Below are positions 63,618-64,000 of a stretch of 64,000 nucleotides of DNA, one piece after another; position 1 is the first letter of the stretch, and each line of letters begins with the position of its first letter. The notes under the pieces were generated by a model. The model did no database searches and was not told the DNA's origin. It saw nothing but the letters and a program-made list of their open reading frames with translations. The translations under genes and the position numbers were made by a program. The DNA comes from Mastigias papua (lineage: Eukaryota; Cnidaria; Scyphozoa; Rhizostomeae; Mastigiidae), in NCBI GenBank assembly GCA_964019165.1, contig OZ025273.1:15916714-15980713 (forward strand). The letters run 5' to 3'.

Positions 63618-64000
63618 TAACCAATCATGATTGTATGCTTATGACCATGAATACATTTAAAAAGTCTATCATGATCAGTGAAGAGACCGAGCTATATTAA
63701 TAATTCTAGCAAAGGTGTTCATTATATCTTTCTGTCAATATACAAGCACTCTTCTGCTGGAAAACACTCTTATACTAGTAAATAATTGTAGAGTAGAATT
63801 GGCTTATTTCCCAGGTTTCCAACAGATTTGCAGTGCTTATTATGTCTCATGAGTTGATTAATTTTTTTAATTTATGATAAGGCTAGTGCACACTCTTTTG
63901 AAACAAGAAGTATTTTTGAGTAAATACACAAACAGGATTCCCTCACGATATGCGCAATAAAGAAATTTCTCCCTCAATATTTTTCAAGCTAGCATCACGC
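63618..64000. other. 3-prime flank of the hAT/DUF4371 gene
   Basis: AT-rich, no gene. An aataaag near 63957 could serve as a polyadenylation signal. No copy of the candidate terminal repeat at 59028 is seen before the window ends. Confidence 0.4.

Overview
This is AT-rich eukaryotic DNA with no recognisable host gene. Everything I can name is repeat or mobile DNA of animal type: a PIF/Harbinger transposon, hAT transposons, Ty3/gypsy, Ty1/copia and non-LTR retrotransposon relics, a short non-autonomous LTR element, a tRNA-derived SINE and long (TA)n and (ATG)n tracts. That mix points to an invertebrate; a sponge or cnidarian is plausible, but the sequence does not let me fix the species.

Positions 1-48552 form one higher-order repeat array. 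Head-to-tail 'bodies' of about 3.9-4.8 kb, all in the same orientation, alternate with GC-richer inverted repeats of about 0.5 kb (P1-P10 here). Each palindrome has two arms of roughly 200-260 bp around a short spacer. Both arms usually carry a CRE-like TGACGTCA and an E-box CACGTG. Bodies fall into three related types: A (7630-12443, 21849-26113, 36291-40649; with an (ATG)n tract), B (12968-16900, 17377-21341) and C (1-3119, 3420-7321, 26628-31322). Body 31870-35770 has a B-type head and an A-type tail. Every full body opens with a promoter-like head (TATATA, then ATGCAAAT or CCAAT). It continues with about 200-bp modules that repeat a cgccATGacagtt core and splice-donor-like sites, then a 160-178 bp block bounded by splice-like signals, then an AT-rich tail. 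I found no continuous protein in the bodies. My reading is a macrosatellite of non-coding, possibly spliced transcription units punctuated by hairpins.

The last body (41187-48008) is interrupted by two clean insertions. One is a complete PIF/Harbinger element (42889-45814, TTA target duplication) with intact SANT/Myb-like and DDE transposase genes in convergent orientation. The other is a 1.45-kb non-autonomous LTR element (45901-47353) whose two 427-bp LTRs are nearly identical.

From 48553 the landscape changes. Seven copies of a 264-bp tRNA-derived SINE unit form an inverted tandem array (three antisense, four sense) ending in a (TA)n tract. After this come a possible LTR, a decayed Ty1/copia element with a non-LTR reverse transcriptase fragment inside it, and a decayed Ty3/gypsy reverse transcriptase split by a 2.8-kb non-autonomous hAT-like element (54844-57663, GTGAT duplication). 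The window ends with a broken unknown gene relic (58243-59015) and a large hAT/DUF4371-type transposase (60610-63617) carrying one frameshift.
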